6,724 nucleotides of DNA from an uncultured Clostridia bacterium (lineage in GTDB: Bacteria; Bacillota; Clostridia; TANB77; CAG-508): positions 1-6,724 of the forward strand of contig CALXPX010000068.1 in the NCBI GenBank assembly GCA_944390305.1. The letters are read 5' to 3'. Of this stretch, positions 1 to 6,618 are shown one piece after another; the stretch's first letter is position 1; each line of letters opens with the position of its first letter. A program made the position numbers and the translations under genes. The notes under the pieces were generated by a model. That model worked only from the letters and a program-made list of their open reading frames with translations, did not search any database and had not been told where the DNA came from.

Positions 1-151
1 ATGTTTCAAATTTATCTTGAAGACTTACTCTACTTTTTAGTGAGCCAAAGTAATGACCTATATGTAATTTTCCTGTTGGTCTATCTCCTGTAAGTATTCT
101 TAAGTTTTTATCTGGTTTTATATCTTCAATTTTTATTTTCTCATCTTCCAT
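1..151 (-). CDS. trpS: Tryptophanyl-tRNA synthetase, N-terminal fragment (runs off the left edge)
   Basis: This is the start of a class I aminoacyl-tRNA synthetase that charges tRNA-Trp with tryptophan using ATP in the cytoplasm. Only the first 50 codons are in the window. Reading from ATG at 149-151 they begin MEDEKIKIEDIKPDKN and continue into RILTGDRPTGKLHIGHYFGS. That last block is the Rossmann-fold ATP-binding segment, with a textbook HIGH motif at residues 30-33 (H-I-G-H), preceded by the PTGKL typical of TrpRS. The first 16 or so residues are a short charged leader before the catalytic fold. The start is well set: a strong GGAGGAG site lies 8 bases upstream. The gene overlaps the 3' end of the RNHCP gene by 11 bases, so translational coupling is likely. 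There is no room for a T-box leader. The fragment was read directly from the sequence; the rest of the enzyme is not visible. Confidence 0.93.
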   Translation of the reverse strand, partial: MEDEKIKIEDIKPDKNLRILTGDRPTGKLHIGHYFGSLKSRVSLQDKFET

Positions 152-464
152 AAATCTCTCCTCCATATGCAGTAAGTTTTATTAAAAGGTCTTTATTATC
201 ATCTATTGCTGCTTTATTTTTTCTAATAGTACTGCATTTATCACACTTATATATTATAACGTATCCTTTTTTATTGTCTAATTCTACTTGAATTGGTCTT
301 AATATTCCTGAGCACTCTTCTTTTCTGTCCCCAGGAAGACAGTCCACATGCTTAGAACATAAGCAATATGGACAGTGATCTCTTGAGGTATAACCTAATT
401 TTTCTACTTTTTTACCGCAATTTTCACATATAAATTCTTCATCTCTTTTTGTGAACTGTTTCAT
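141..464 (-). CDS. Small Cys-rich RNHCP-domain protein of unknown function
   Basis: A 107-residue protein that I recognise as an RNHCP-domain family member; its biochemical role is not established. It has cysteines at 13, 16, 31, 34, 36, 42, 51, 74 and 77. C13-x2-C16, C31-x2-C34 and C74-x2-C77 are CxxC pairs that look like zinc-ribbon ligands. The family signature is present as RDHCPYCLCSKHVD (residues 28-41), followed by PGDR (44-47) and C51-SG. The asparagine that gives the family its name is replaced by aspartate at residue 29. No signal peptide or membrane segment is visible, so it is probably cytoplasmic. The ATG has AGGAG six bases upstream. The gene sits 9 bases after the kinase gene and overlaps trpS by 11 bases, ending in TGA. 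A nucleic-acid or translation role is only an inference from the zinc-ribbon look and the trpS linkage. Confidence 0.85.
   Translation of the reverse strand: MKQFTKRDEEFICENCGKKVEKLGYTSRDHCPYCLCSKHVDCLPGDRKEECSGILRPIQVELDNKKGYVIIYKCDKCSTIRKNKAAIDDNKDLLIKLTAYGGEIYGR
156..164 (-). promoter_or_regulatory. Ribosome binding site of trpS, inside the preceding gene
   Basis: GGAGGAGAG on the minus strand places GGAGG 8 bases before the trpS ATG at 149-151. It lies wholly inside the last codons of the RNHCP gene. It fixes the trpS start and means ribosomes finishing the upstream gene pass straight over it, which favours coupled translation. Confidence 0.85.
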
Positions 465-470
465 TTATTT

Positions 471-475
471 CTCCT
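471..475 (-). promoter_or_regulatory. Ribosome binding site of the RNHCP gene, overlapping the kinase stop codon
   Basis: AGGAG on the minus strand lies 6 bases before the ATG at 462-464. The stop codon of the upstream kinase gene (TAG, 474-476) is the first part of the same TAGGAG string. A ribosome terminating on the kinase therefore sits on the initiation site of the next gene, the usual layout for translational coupling. Confidence 0.8.
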
Positions 476-2117
476 AATATTCAAATATACTATCTCCTAT
501 AAATTCACGAAGTATTGAATTGTTTGGTATTGCTTTTTCATCTATTGGATCAAAATATTCTAAAAGCGTACTTAATCTTTTTGCTTCTGAATATTCTGGA
601 ACTTGATTATTTATTTCATCTAATAATGGTTTTGCATATTTTGCAAGTACAGCAAGCTCATATACGAGTGAACTATTAAACATTACATCCGCTTCTTCTT
701 GATATGGAAAAATATTTTTGTTTTCTCCATTATTTACTGATTCCCATCTTTTTAATGTATCTAGTGCTGAATAGCTTCTAAAATTATTATCTCTTACTAT
801 TCTTCTTATAAGTCTGGTATCTGTAGTAGAAATACGATTATAATAATCTATATTAAGTACTGTTAAGTCACTTATATATATTTTAAATTTATTTTCTTTA
901 GGAATATTTTCAGTTAGTCTATCATTTAAAGAATGGATACCTTCTATTATTAATATTTCATCATCATTTAAATTCATTTTTTCTCCATTATACAATTTGG
1001 TTCCATCCTTAAAATCAAATGTAGGTACATCTATTTCGTATCCAGTTATTAATTTTGTTAAATGATCATTAAATAACTCTAAATCTAAAGCTTCTATTGT
1101 TTCAAAGTCATATTCACCATTTTCATCTTTTGGTGTATTCTCCCTTTCAACAAAATAATTATCTGTTCCTATAGTTACAGGTTTCATACCATGTAGTCTT
1201 AACTGCACTCCTAATCTTTTTGCAAAAGTTGTTTTTCCTGAAGATGAAGGTCCTGCAATTAAAACCATTTTTATTCCTTTTCTAGATGCTATTTTATCTG
1301 CAATCTCTGCTATTTTCTTTTCATGTAAAGCTTCTGCTGTAAGTATGACTTCATTTCCTCTTCCTTCTTCTATTGCTTCATTTAAATTTTGTATTGTATT
1401 TATATGCATTAACCTATTTATATCATCATATTCATCTAATGTAGATTGAAGCTTTTTTGTATCTTTAAATTCTCCTAATTCATTAGGATTTTTTCTACTT
1501 GGATATCTTACAATAAATCCATCTCTATACTTTTTTATATCGAAAAGATTTATATATCCAGTTGAAATAGGCATTACACCATAGAAATAATTATAGTAAT
1601 CTTCGCAAAAATATAATGAGACTGTATCTTTTTCTTTGTTTCCTACTTGAAGTCTACCTTTAATTGTATTTTCTTTGGCATAGAACTCTTCCGCCTCTTT
1701 TTTGTCCATTATTACTTTTTTTATAGGAAGATCTTGCTTAATTATATTTTCCATTTCTTCTTTTACTTCTTGTAACATTTGCTCAGTAATATTCATATTG
1801 GTTATTTCGCAAAACATTGCATTAGATAGTTGATAATTTACACTTATATATGCTTCAGGATAAAGTCTATCAAATGCCATTGCCATAATATATAATATAC
1901 CTCTTACATATACTCTCATTCCATCTTTATCTGTTATATCAATAAGTTCTACTCTGTCTCCTTCTTTTATTAAATAATCTAAGCTTTTAATTTCATTATT
2001 ACATTTGCATGCAATAATATTGTTTTTAGAGAATTTTATATTTTCTTTAAATAAGTCAATAACTTTGGCTTCTTTCATTAGCAATCCAACCTCTCTTTCA
2101 TGATAAAAAATTTTCAT
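474..2117 (-). CDS. TGS / ThrRS-like domain / uridine-kinase-like P-loop fusion protein
   Basis: A 547-residue protein, over twice the length of a plain uridine kinase (about 210). Residues 1-60 look like a TGS (ubiquitin-like) fold. Residues about 65-215 resemble the second additional domain of threonyl-tRNA synthetase (RLYPEAY at 84-90, then STGYINLFDIKKY at 185-197). The zinc/editing HxxxH of ThrRS is absent: the matching place reads VRGILYIMAMAF. Residues about 283-500 are a phosphoribulokinase/uridine-kinase-type P-loop kinase: Walker A GPSSSGKTT (289-297), DNYF (319-322), PTFDF (365-369), IIEGIHSL (390-397) and an arginine-rich lid region RLIRRIVRD (435-443). The tail ends with SILREFIGDS. 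Family members are usually annotated as nucleoside or uridine kinase; ATP-dependent phosphorylation of a nucleoside is expected, but the true substrate is uncertain. ATG at 2115-2117 follows GAAAGGA by 6 bases. The gene is 47 bases after mutS. Confidence 0.87.
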   Translation of the reverse strand: MKIFYHEREVGLLMKEAKVIDLFKENIKFSKNNIIACKCNNEIKSLDYLIKEGDRVELIDITDKDGMRVYVRGILYIMAMAFDRLYPEAYISVNYQLSNAMFCEITNMNITEQMLQEVKEEMENIIKQDLPIKKVIMDKKEAEEFYAKENTIKGRLQVGNKEKDTVSLYFCEDYYNYFYGVMPISTGYINLFDIKKYRDGFIVRYPSRKNPNELGEFKDTKKLQSTLDEYDDINRLMHINTIQNLNEAIEEGRGNEVILTAEALHEKKIAEIADKIASRKGIKMVLIAGPSSSGKTTFAKRLGVQLRLHGMKPVTIGTDNYFVERENTPKDENGEYDFETIEALDLELFNDHLTKLITGYEIDVPTFDFKDGTKLYNGEKMNLNDDEILIIEGIHSLNDRLTENIPKENKFKIYISDLTVLNIDYYNRISTTDTRLIRRIVRDNNFRSYSALDTLKRWESVNNGENKNIFPYQEEADVMFNSSLVYELAVLAKYAKPLLDEINNQVPEYSEAKRLSTLLEYFDPIDEKAIPNNSILREFIGDSIFEY

Positions 2118-2164
2118 ATGTATTCCTTTCTTTTTAATATATATTTTTCCTTTTTATTTTACAT

Positions 2165-4810
2165 TTAATTCATTTTTTCTTTTATTTTTGATAGTATGTT
2201 AAGTGCATCTATTGGTGTTACTTCTTCTAATTTTATTTTATCTAATTCATGTGCTATTTCAGCAAGTTTATAATTATATAAGTCTAATTGTCCTTCATTT
2301 TTTGCTTTTTCTTTATTTGTACTATTATTTTCCTTCAGAATACTTTTTCTTTCTAATGTTTTTAATATTTCATTTGCTCTTTTAGTAACAGCTTTTGGAA
2401 CTCCTGCGAGCTTTGCTACATGAACTCCATAGCTTTCATCTGTTCCACCTGGTAAAATTTTTCTTAAGAAAATTACATCTTCTCCTTTTTCTTTTACTGC
2501 AACATGATAATTTTTTATTCCATCTAGTTTTTCTTCTAATCCAACTAATTCATGATAGTGTGTTGCAAATAATGTTTTTGCCCCACAGTTTTCTTTATCT
2601 AGTATATATTCTGCAACAGCCCATGCAATTGATAAACCATCATATGTTGATGTTCCTCTACCGATTTCATCCAATATTACTAGACTTTTATTAGTTGCAT
2701 TTTTTAAAATTGATGCTACCTCCATCATCTCAACCATAAAAGTGCTTTCTCCCATGCTTAAGTCATCTGAAGCTCCTACTCTAGTGAAAATTTTATCTGT
2801 TACTCCTATATGTGCTTTAGATGCAGGGACAAAACTTCCTATTTGTGCCATAAGAGTTATTAGAGCAACTTGTCTCATATATGTTGATTTTCCAGCCATA
2901 TTTGGACCAGTTATGATAGAAAGTCTATTATTTTCTGAATCTAGATAAGTATCATTTTGAACAAAGGCTCCTGATGGAAGTATTTTTTCTACAACAGGAT
3001 GTCTGCCATCTTTTATATCTATTACATCACTATTGTCTACTTCTGGCATGCAGTAATTCATTTCTTCTGCTACTTTTGCAAAAGAACAAAGTACGTCTAT
3101 TTTAGCAACTATACTTGCTGCTGTTTGAAGTCTTTTTGCACTTTCTTCTATTTTGTCTCTTACTTTTGTAAAAGCATCATATTCTAGTACTACAACTTTT
3201 TCTTGTGCTCCTAATATTTGATTTTCTAAATTTTTAAGTTCTTCTGTAATATATCTTTCACCTGTAGTTAATGTTTGTTTTCTTATATATCTTTCTGGTG
3301 CCATTTTTACAAATGATTTACTTATTTCTATATAGTAGCCGAATACTTTATTATATCCTATTTTTAAGTTTTTTATTCCTGTTTCTTGTTTTTCTTTATT
3401 TTCTATATCCAAAAGCCATTTTTTTCCGTTAGTTGTGGCTTCTATTAAATTATCTATTGTTTCATCATAGCCTTTTTTTATTATTCCTCCTTCTTTAACG
3501 CTCATTGGTGGATCTTCTATTATTGCTTTATCTATTAACTCATATATATCTTCTAATGTATCTAGTCCATTATATAAGTTATTTAGCATTTCTGAATTTG
3601 CTTTTGATAAAGCATTTTTCAAATCCGGAAGCTGAAGGACTGAATTTTTTAAGGAAATTAAGTCTCTTGCATTTGCAGTTCCATAAGATATTTTTCCAGC
3701 TAATCTTTCTATATCATAGACCTTTTTTAGTGATTCACTAATATCATCTCTTAAGATTAAATTTTCTTTTAATTCTTTAACTGCTCCAAGTCTTCTATTT
3801 ATATCTCCTATATCTATAAGTGGATCACTTATCCATCTTCTTAAAAGTCTTCCTCCCATTGATGTATCGGTTTTATCTAACACCCAAAGAAGAGTTCCTT
3901 TTTTAGATTTATCTCTTAATTTTTCTGTTAACTCTAAATTTCTTCTAGCATTTATGTCTAATGACATATATTTAGTCGTATTATATAATGTTATTTGATT
4001 TAAATTTTCCATTTTTGCCTTTTGTGTATCTTCTATATACGACATAAGTCCATTTATTGCAGAAACAGCAAAAAGTTTTGTTTTAATCGTAGATATTTTA
4101 CTTCCACTATCATCTCTTATATCAAAATCTTTATCTATATTTTGATAATCGCTATTAAATTCATCTACTTCTGAAATAAAGCTACTAAATCTTTGTTTTA
4201 TATACTCTATTTCTTCATTAGATTCTTTCATCATTTTATTTACTATTATTTCTGATGGATTATACCTTGATATTTCATCTAATAGTTTTGCATAATTGTT
4301 TTCTTCTTTTATTTCTGTTGCAAAAAAATCTCCTGTTGAAATATCACAAACAGCTATTCCAAAGTATATTCCTTCTTTATATATTGCCATTATATAATTA
4401 TTTTTCTTTTCTTCTAAAAGGCTACTTTCTACAACAGTTCCAGGTGTTACTATTTTTATTACGTCTCTTTTTACTATTCCTTTTGCTTGTTTTGGGTCTT
4501 CTAGTTGCTCACATATTGCTACTTTATATCCTTTTTCTATTAATTTCGCTATATATCCTTCTGCTGCATGATATGGAATTCCGCACATTGGTGCTCTTTC
4601 TTCTTGTCCACAATCCTTTCCTGTTAAAGTTAATTCTAGTTCTCTTGATACATTTATAGCATCATCAAAGAACATTTCATAAAAATCTCCTAATCTATAA
4701 AATAATATACAATCTTTATATTTTTCTTTTGTTTCTAAATAATGCTGCATCATTGGTGAATATTTTTTTAAATTTTCTTGGTTTTCTTCTTTTTCAATTA
4801 TTTCTGACAC
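2165..4810 (-). CDS. mutS: DNA mismatch repair ATPase MutS
   Basis: Full-length MutS1 (881 residues; the family is usually about 850-900), which binds mispairs and small loops in newly replicated DNA and starts repair in an ATP-dependent way. The mismatch-wedge motif F-x-E is F43-Y44-E45 in GDFYEMF. Domains in order: mismatch binding (about 15-130), connector (about 135-260), core with clamp (about 275-590) and ABC-type ATPase (about 595-825). The ATPase has Walker A GPNMAGKST (635-643), the STFMVEM signature (689-695), Walker B VILDE (711-715, catalytic E715) and the H-loop histidine H751 in ATHYHEL. A charged linker leads to QLDLY (841-845), which fits a sliding-clamp-binding motif, and to a final helix with TPIDALNIL typical of the tetramerisation tail. 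The start codon is GTG (4808-4810), with GGAGG 8 bases upstream. It follows miaB by 27 bases. No mutL follows it. Confidence 0.97.
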   Translation of the reverse strand: MSEIIEKEENQENLKKYSPMMQHYLETKEKYKDCILFYRLGDFYEMFFDDAINVSRELELTLTGKDCGQEERAPMCGIPYHAAEGYIAKLIEKGYKVAICEQLEDPKQAKGIVKRDVIKIVTPGTVVESSLLEEKKNNYIMAIYKEGIYFGIAVCDISTGDFFATEIKEENNYAKLLDEISRYNPSEIIVNKMMKESNEEIEYIKQRFSSFISEVDEFNSDYQNIDKDFDIRDDSGSKISTIKTKLFAVSAINGLMSYIEDTQKAKMENLNQITLYNTTKYMSLDINARRNLELTEKLRDKSKKGTLLWVLDKTDTSMGGRLLRRWISDPLIDIGDINRRLGAVKELKENLILRDDISESLKKVYDIERLAGKISYGTANARDLISLKNSVLQLPDLKNALSKANSEMLNNLYNGLDTLEDIYELIDKAIIEDPPMSVKEGGIIKKGYDETIDNLIEATTNGKKWLLDIENKEKQETGIKNLKIGYNKVFGYYIEISKSFVKMAPERYIRKQTLTTGERYITEELKNLENQILGAQEKVVVLEYDAFTKVRDKIEESAKRLQTAASIVAKIDVLCSFAKVAEEMNYCMPEVDNSDVIDIKDGRHPVVEKILPSGAFVQNDTYLDSENNRLSIITGPNMAGKSTYMRQVALITLMAQIGSFVPASKAHIGVTDKIFTRVGASDDLSMGESTFMVEMMEVASILKNATNKSLVILDEIGRGTSTYDGLSIAWAVAEYILDKENCGAKTLFATHYHELVGLEEKLDGIKNYHVAVKEKGEDVIFLRKILPGGTDESYGVHVAKLAGVPKAVTKRANEILKTLERKSILKENNSTNKEKAKNEGQLDLYNYKLAEIAHELDKIKLEEVTPIDALNILSKIKEKMN

Positions 4811-4818
4811 GTTTATTT

Positions 4819-4823
4819 CCTCC
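4819..4823 (-). promoter_or_regulatory. Ribosome binding site that sets the GTG start of mutS
   Basis: GGAGG on the minus strand ends 8 bases before the GTG at 4808-4810. No in-frame ATG lies close upstream, and the next in-frame ATGs (Met20 and Met21) would cut into the start of the mismatch-binding domain. The site therefore supports GTG as the true start. Confidence 0.82.
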
Positions 4824-4837
4824 GAATCATTTATATG

Positions 4838-6265
4838 TTAACATATTTTTCCTTTAAGATACCACATATGTTCTGATATTATTTTCATAGGTAGCACCTT
4901 TCCTATCATTTGTTTAGATCCTCCTTCAAAGTTTACTACTTTATTTGTTTGTGTTCTTCCTGTATACATTTGTTTATTTGTTTTGCTTTTTCCTTCTACC
5001 AATACTAATTCTTCTTTTCCAACATAAGTTTTATTTTTTTCTTCTATTATATTTTCAGCTAATTTTTTTAATCTTTCAAATCTTTCGTGTTTTATATCTT
5101 CATCTATTTGGTTTTCCATCTTATCTGCTTTGGTCCCTACTCTTCTTGAATATATAAACATATATATTTGTTCATATTTTACTTTTGATACAACATCTAA
5201 AGTATCTTCAAAATCTTTTTCAGTTTCTCCTGGAAATCCAACAATTATATCTGTAGAAAACTCTACTTCTGGAATTTTACTTTTTATTTTCTTTACTAAG
5301 TTTAAGTACTCTTCTTTTGTATATTTGCGATTCATAGATTTTAAAATTTCTGTACTTCCTGATTGAAGTGGAAGGTGTATTAATTTACATACTTTTTTAG
5401 AATCTCTTATTGAGTCTATAACATCATCAGTAAAATCTTTAGGATGTGGTGATATAAATCTTATTCTCTCTATGCCTTTTATTTTATTAATTAGTCTTAA
5501 TAATGTAGCAAAAGAATTTACTTCGTATTCATTTCCATTTTCTTCTTTTACAATAAAATTTACATCTTCGCCTTTTGATTTTTCACTTACTAAATATGAA
5601 TTTACATTTTGTCCTAGTAAAGTTATCTCCTTATATCCTTGTTTTGCTAAATTTACGACCTCATTATATATATCCTGAGGATGTCTACTTCTTTCTCTTC
5701 CTCTAACATATGGAACTATACAATATGTACAAAAATTATTACATCCGTTCATAATTGTTACAGATGCTTTTATTTTATCTTCTCTTACTGTTGGTATTCC
5801 TTCTATTATCTCTCCATCTATATCTAATATATCCTCTATTTTTTTATTTTCTATAATAGATTTATATAAATCTTCTGGAAAGTTTTTAAGAGTATGAGGT
5901 CCAAATATTATGTCTACAAATTGATAGCTTTCTTTAATTTTTCTTTGCATATGTTTTTCTTGCATCATACAACCACCAATAGCTATTATACATCCATTTT
6001 TTTCTTTATATTTCTTAACTTCTCCTAACTTACCGAATAATCTATCTTCCGCATTTTCTCTAACACAGCAAGTATTAAATACAATTATATTTGCACAAGA
6101 TAAATCTTCTGTTTTTTCATACCCTGCTTCTTCTAATATTCCAGATATTCTTTCAGAGTCATTTTCATTTAACTGACATCCCATTGTAAGTATAGAATAT
6201 TTTTTATTTTTTTGCATATTTTTTATTTTCTTTATATATGTATCTTGCATTTGTATTTGTTTCAT
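4838..6265 (-). CDS. miaB: tRNA-2-methylthio-N6-isopentenyladenosine synthase MiaB
   Basis: Radical-SAM methylthiotransferase that converts i6A37 to ms2i6A37 in tRNAs reading codons that start with U, using two [4Fe-4S] clusters in the cytoplasm. Length is 475 residues. The N-terminal UPF0004 domain carries the auxiliary-cluster cysteines C30 (MGCQLNENDSE), C66 (NTCCVRENAE) and C99 (GGCMMQ). The radical-SAM triad is C175-x3-C179-x2-C182 in GCNNFCTYC, followed by PYVRGRERSR. Further family blocks are LLGQNVNSY (216-224), SPHPKDF (272-278), HLPLQSGS (297-304) and DIIVGFPGE (339-347). A TRAM RNA-binding domain fills about 413-475. Two oddities: a basic leader of about 20 residues before the core, and an extra charged stretch at about 225-250. 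The MiaB signatures separate it from MtaB and RimO. ATG at 6263-6265 follows AAGGAG by 7 bases. It heads the downstream operon. Confidence 0.96.
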   Translation of the reverse strand: MKQIQMQDTYIKKIKNMQKNKKYSILTMGCQLNENDSERISGILEEAGYEKTEDLSCANIIVFNTCCVRENAEDRLFGKLGEVKKYKEKNGCIIAIGGCMMQEKHMQRKIKESYQFVDIIFGPHTLKNFPEDLYKSIIENKKIEDILDIDGEIIEGIPTVREDKIKASVTIMNGCNNFCTYCIVPYVRGRERSRHPQDIYNEVVNLAKQGYKEITLLGQNVNSYLVSEKSKGEDVNFIVKEENGNEYEVNSFATLLRLINKIKGIERIRFISPHPKDFTDDVIDSIRDSKKVCKLIHLPLQSGSTEILKSMNRKYTKEEYLNLVKKIKSKIPEVEFSTDIIVGFPGETEKDFEDTLDVVSKVKYEQIYMFIYSRRVGTKADKMENQIDEDIKHERFERLKKLAENIIEEKNKTYVGKEELVLVEGKSKTNKQMYTGRTQTNKVVNFEGGSKQMIGKVLPMKIISEHMWYLKGKIC

Positions 6266-6272
6266 TTTTTTG

Positions 6273-6278
6273 CTCCTT
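6273..6278 (-). promoter_or_regulatory. Ribosome binding site of miaB
   Basis: AAGGAG on the minus strand lies 7 bases before the ATG at 6263-6265. Met6 and Met17 of the frame have no comparable site upstream, so the first ATG, which includes the basic leader peptide, is preferred. Confidence 0.8.
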
Positions 6279-6290
6279 CTTAGTGGTTAT

Positions 6291-6319
6291 ATTTTACCAT
6301 AAAAAACATAAAATTTTAA
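6291..6319 (-). promoter_or_regulatory. Extended -10 sigma-A-type promoter for the miaB operon
   Basis: On the minus strand, TTAAAA (6314-6319; 4 of 6 match to TTGACA) is followed by a 17-base spacer and TAAAAT (6291-6296; 5 of 6 match to TATAAT). TG at 6298-6299 gives the extended -10 form TGGTAAAAT. Transcription would start near 6284, leaving a leader of only about 20 bases before the miaB ATG, with room for the ribosome binding site and no riboswitch. It lies just after the upstream terminator, as expected for a new unit. AT-rich DNA yields chance matches, but spacing and position are good. Confidence 0.65.
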
Positions 6320-6340
6320 GTACTTTTTTGTATTTTTTAT

Positions 6341-6373
6341 AAAATAAAAACTCTGCAACTTTTAGTTACAGAG
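6341..6373 (-). terminator. Rho-independent terminator after rpmE
   Basis: In the minus-strand RNA, CUCUGUAACU (6373-6364) pairs with AGUUGCAGAG (6360-6351) to make a 10-base-pair stem with one G-U wobble and an AAA loop, followed at once by UUUUUAUUUU (6350-6341). It begins 15 bases after the rpmE stop codon. On the plus strand the wobble becomes a C-A mismatch and the following bases are CCCCC, so it should work in the minus direction only. Confidence 0.9.
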
Positions 6374-6388
6374 CCCCCTTATATATTT

Positions 6389-6589
6389 TTAAGCCAATCC
6401 ATATTTTTTCTTGAATCTATCTGCTTTTCCACCAGTAGTTTCTTTTCTTAAATTACCTGTCCAAAATGGATGACACTTTGAACAAACATCAACTTTTAAA
6501 TCCTTTTTTGTTGAATTTGTTTTCATTACATTTCCACAAGCACATGTTATTGTAGCTTCTTGGTATTCTGGGTGTATTCCTTCTTTCAT
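6389..6589 (-). CDS. rpmE: 50S ribosomal protein L31, zinc-binding (C+) type
   Basis: A 66-residue protein of normal length for L31, a late-assembling protein at the large-subunit central protuberance that helps bridge the two subunits. It starts MKEGIHPEYQ and has the four zinc-ligand cysteines of the C+ form, C16, C18, C36 and C39 (CACGNVMK, then VCSKCHPFWTG). The C-terminal GGKADRFKKKYG matches the family. HPFWTG carries a tryptophan where phenylalanine or tyrosine is usual, a minor variation. ATG at 6587-6589 follows GAGGTGA (6595-6601) by 5 bases. The gene is 29 bases downstream of rpmF and 15 bases upstream of a terminator, so it is the last gene of its unit. C+ L31 is the form made in zinc-replete cells; whether a C- paralogue exists elsewhere cannot be seen. 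Confidence 0.97.
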   Translation of the reverse strand: MKEGIHPEYQEATITCACGNVMKTNSTKKDLKVDVCSKCHPFWTGNLRKETTGGKADRFKKKYGLA

Positions 6590-6618
6590 CTAGTTCACCT
6601 CTTTCTTAAAATCTTAAA

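Noticed and set aside
141..143. Alternative genetic code with UGA read as Trp, suggested by the extreme AT content
   Set aside because: UGA ends the RNHCP gene right where the family ends and trpS starts; reading on would run into the trpS region in another frame. Tryptophans elsewhere in the window are UGG.
2076..2100. Internal start for the kinase fusion at Met14, preceded by GAGAGG
   Set aside because: The spacing to GAGAGG is long, and the shorter form would lose the first strand of the TGS-like domain. The ATG at 2115-2117 has a well-placed GAAAGGA.
2118..2164. Possible internal promoter in the mutS-kinase gap
   Set aside because: TATATT-like words occur, but no -35 hexamer with proper spacing matches better than chance. 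The gap is simply AT-rich and holds the kinase ribosome binding site.
2203..5678. Several plus-strand open frames of 60-134 codons opposite mutS and miaB, e.g. 4255-4659 and 2395-2694
   Set aside because: Their products are low-complexity strings rich in Leu, Phe, Ile and Tyr, as expected from the antisense of AT-rich Lys/Glu/Asn-rich genes. They have no recognisable domain and lie wholly inside well-supported genes.
4838..6265. MtaB or RimO instead of MiaB
   Set aside because: NTCCVRENAE, GCNNFCTYCIVP and RGRERSR are the MiaB forms of the shared methylthiotransferase motifs.
6351..6373. Bidirectional terminator
   Set aside because: On the plus strand the stem contains a C-A mismatch and is followed by CCCCC rather than a T run, and no plus-strand gene needs it.
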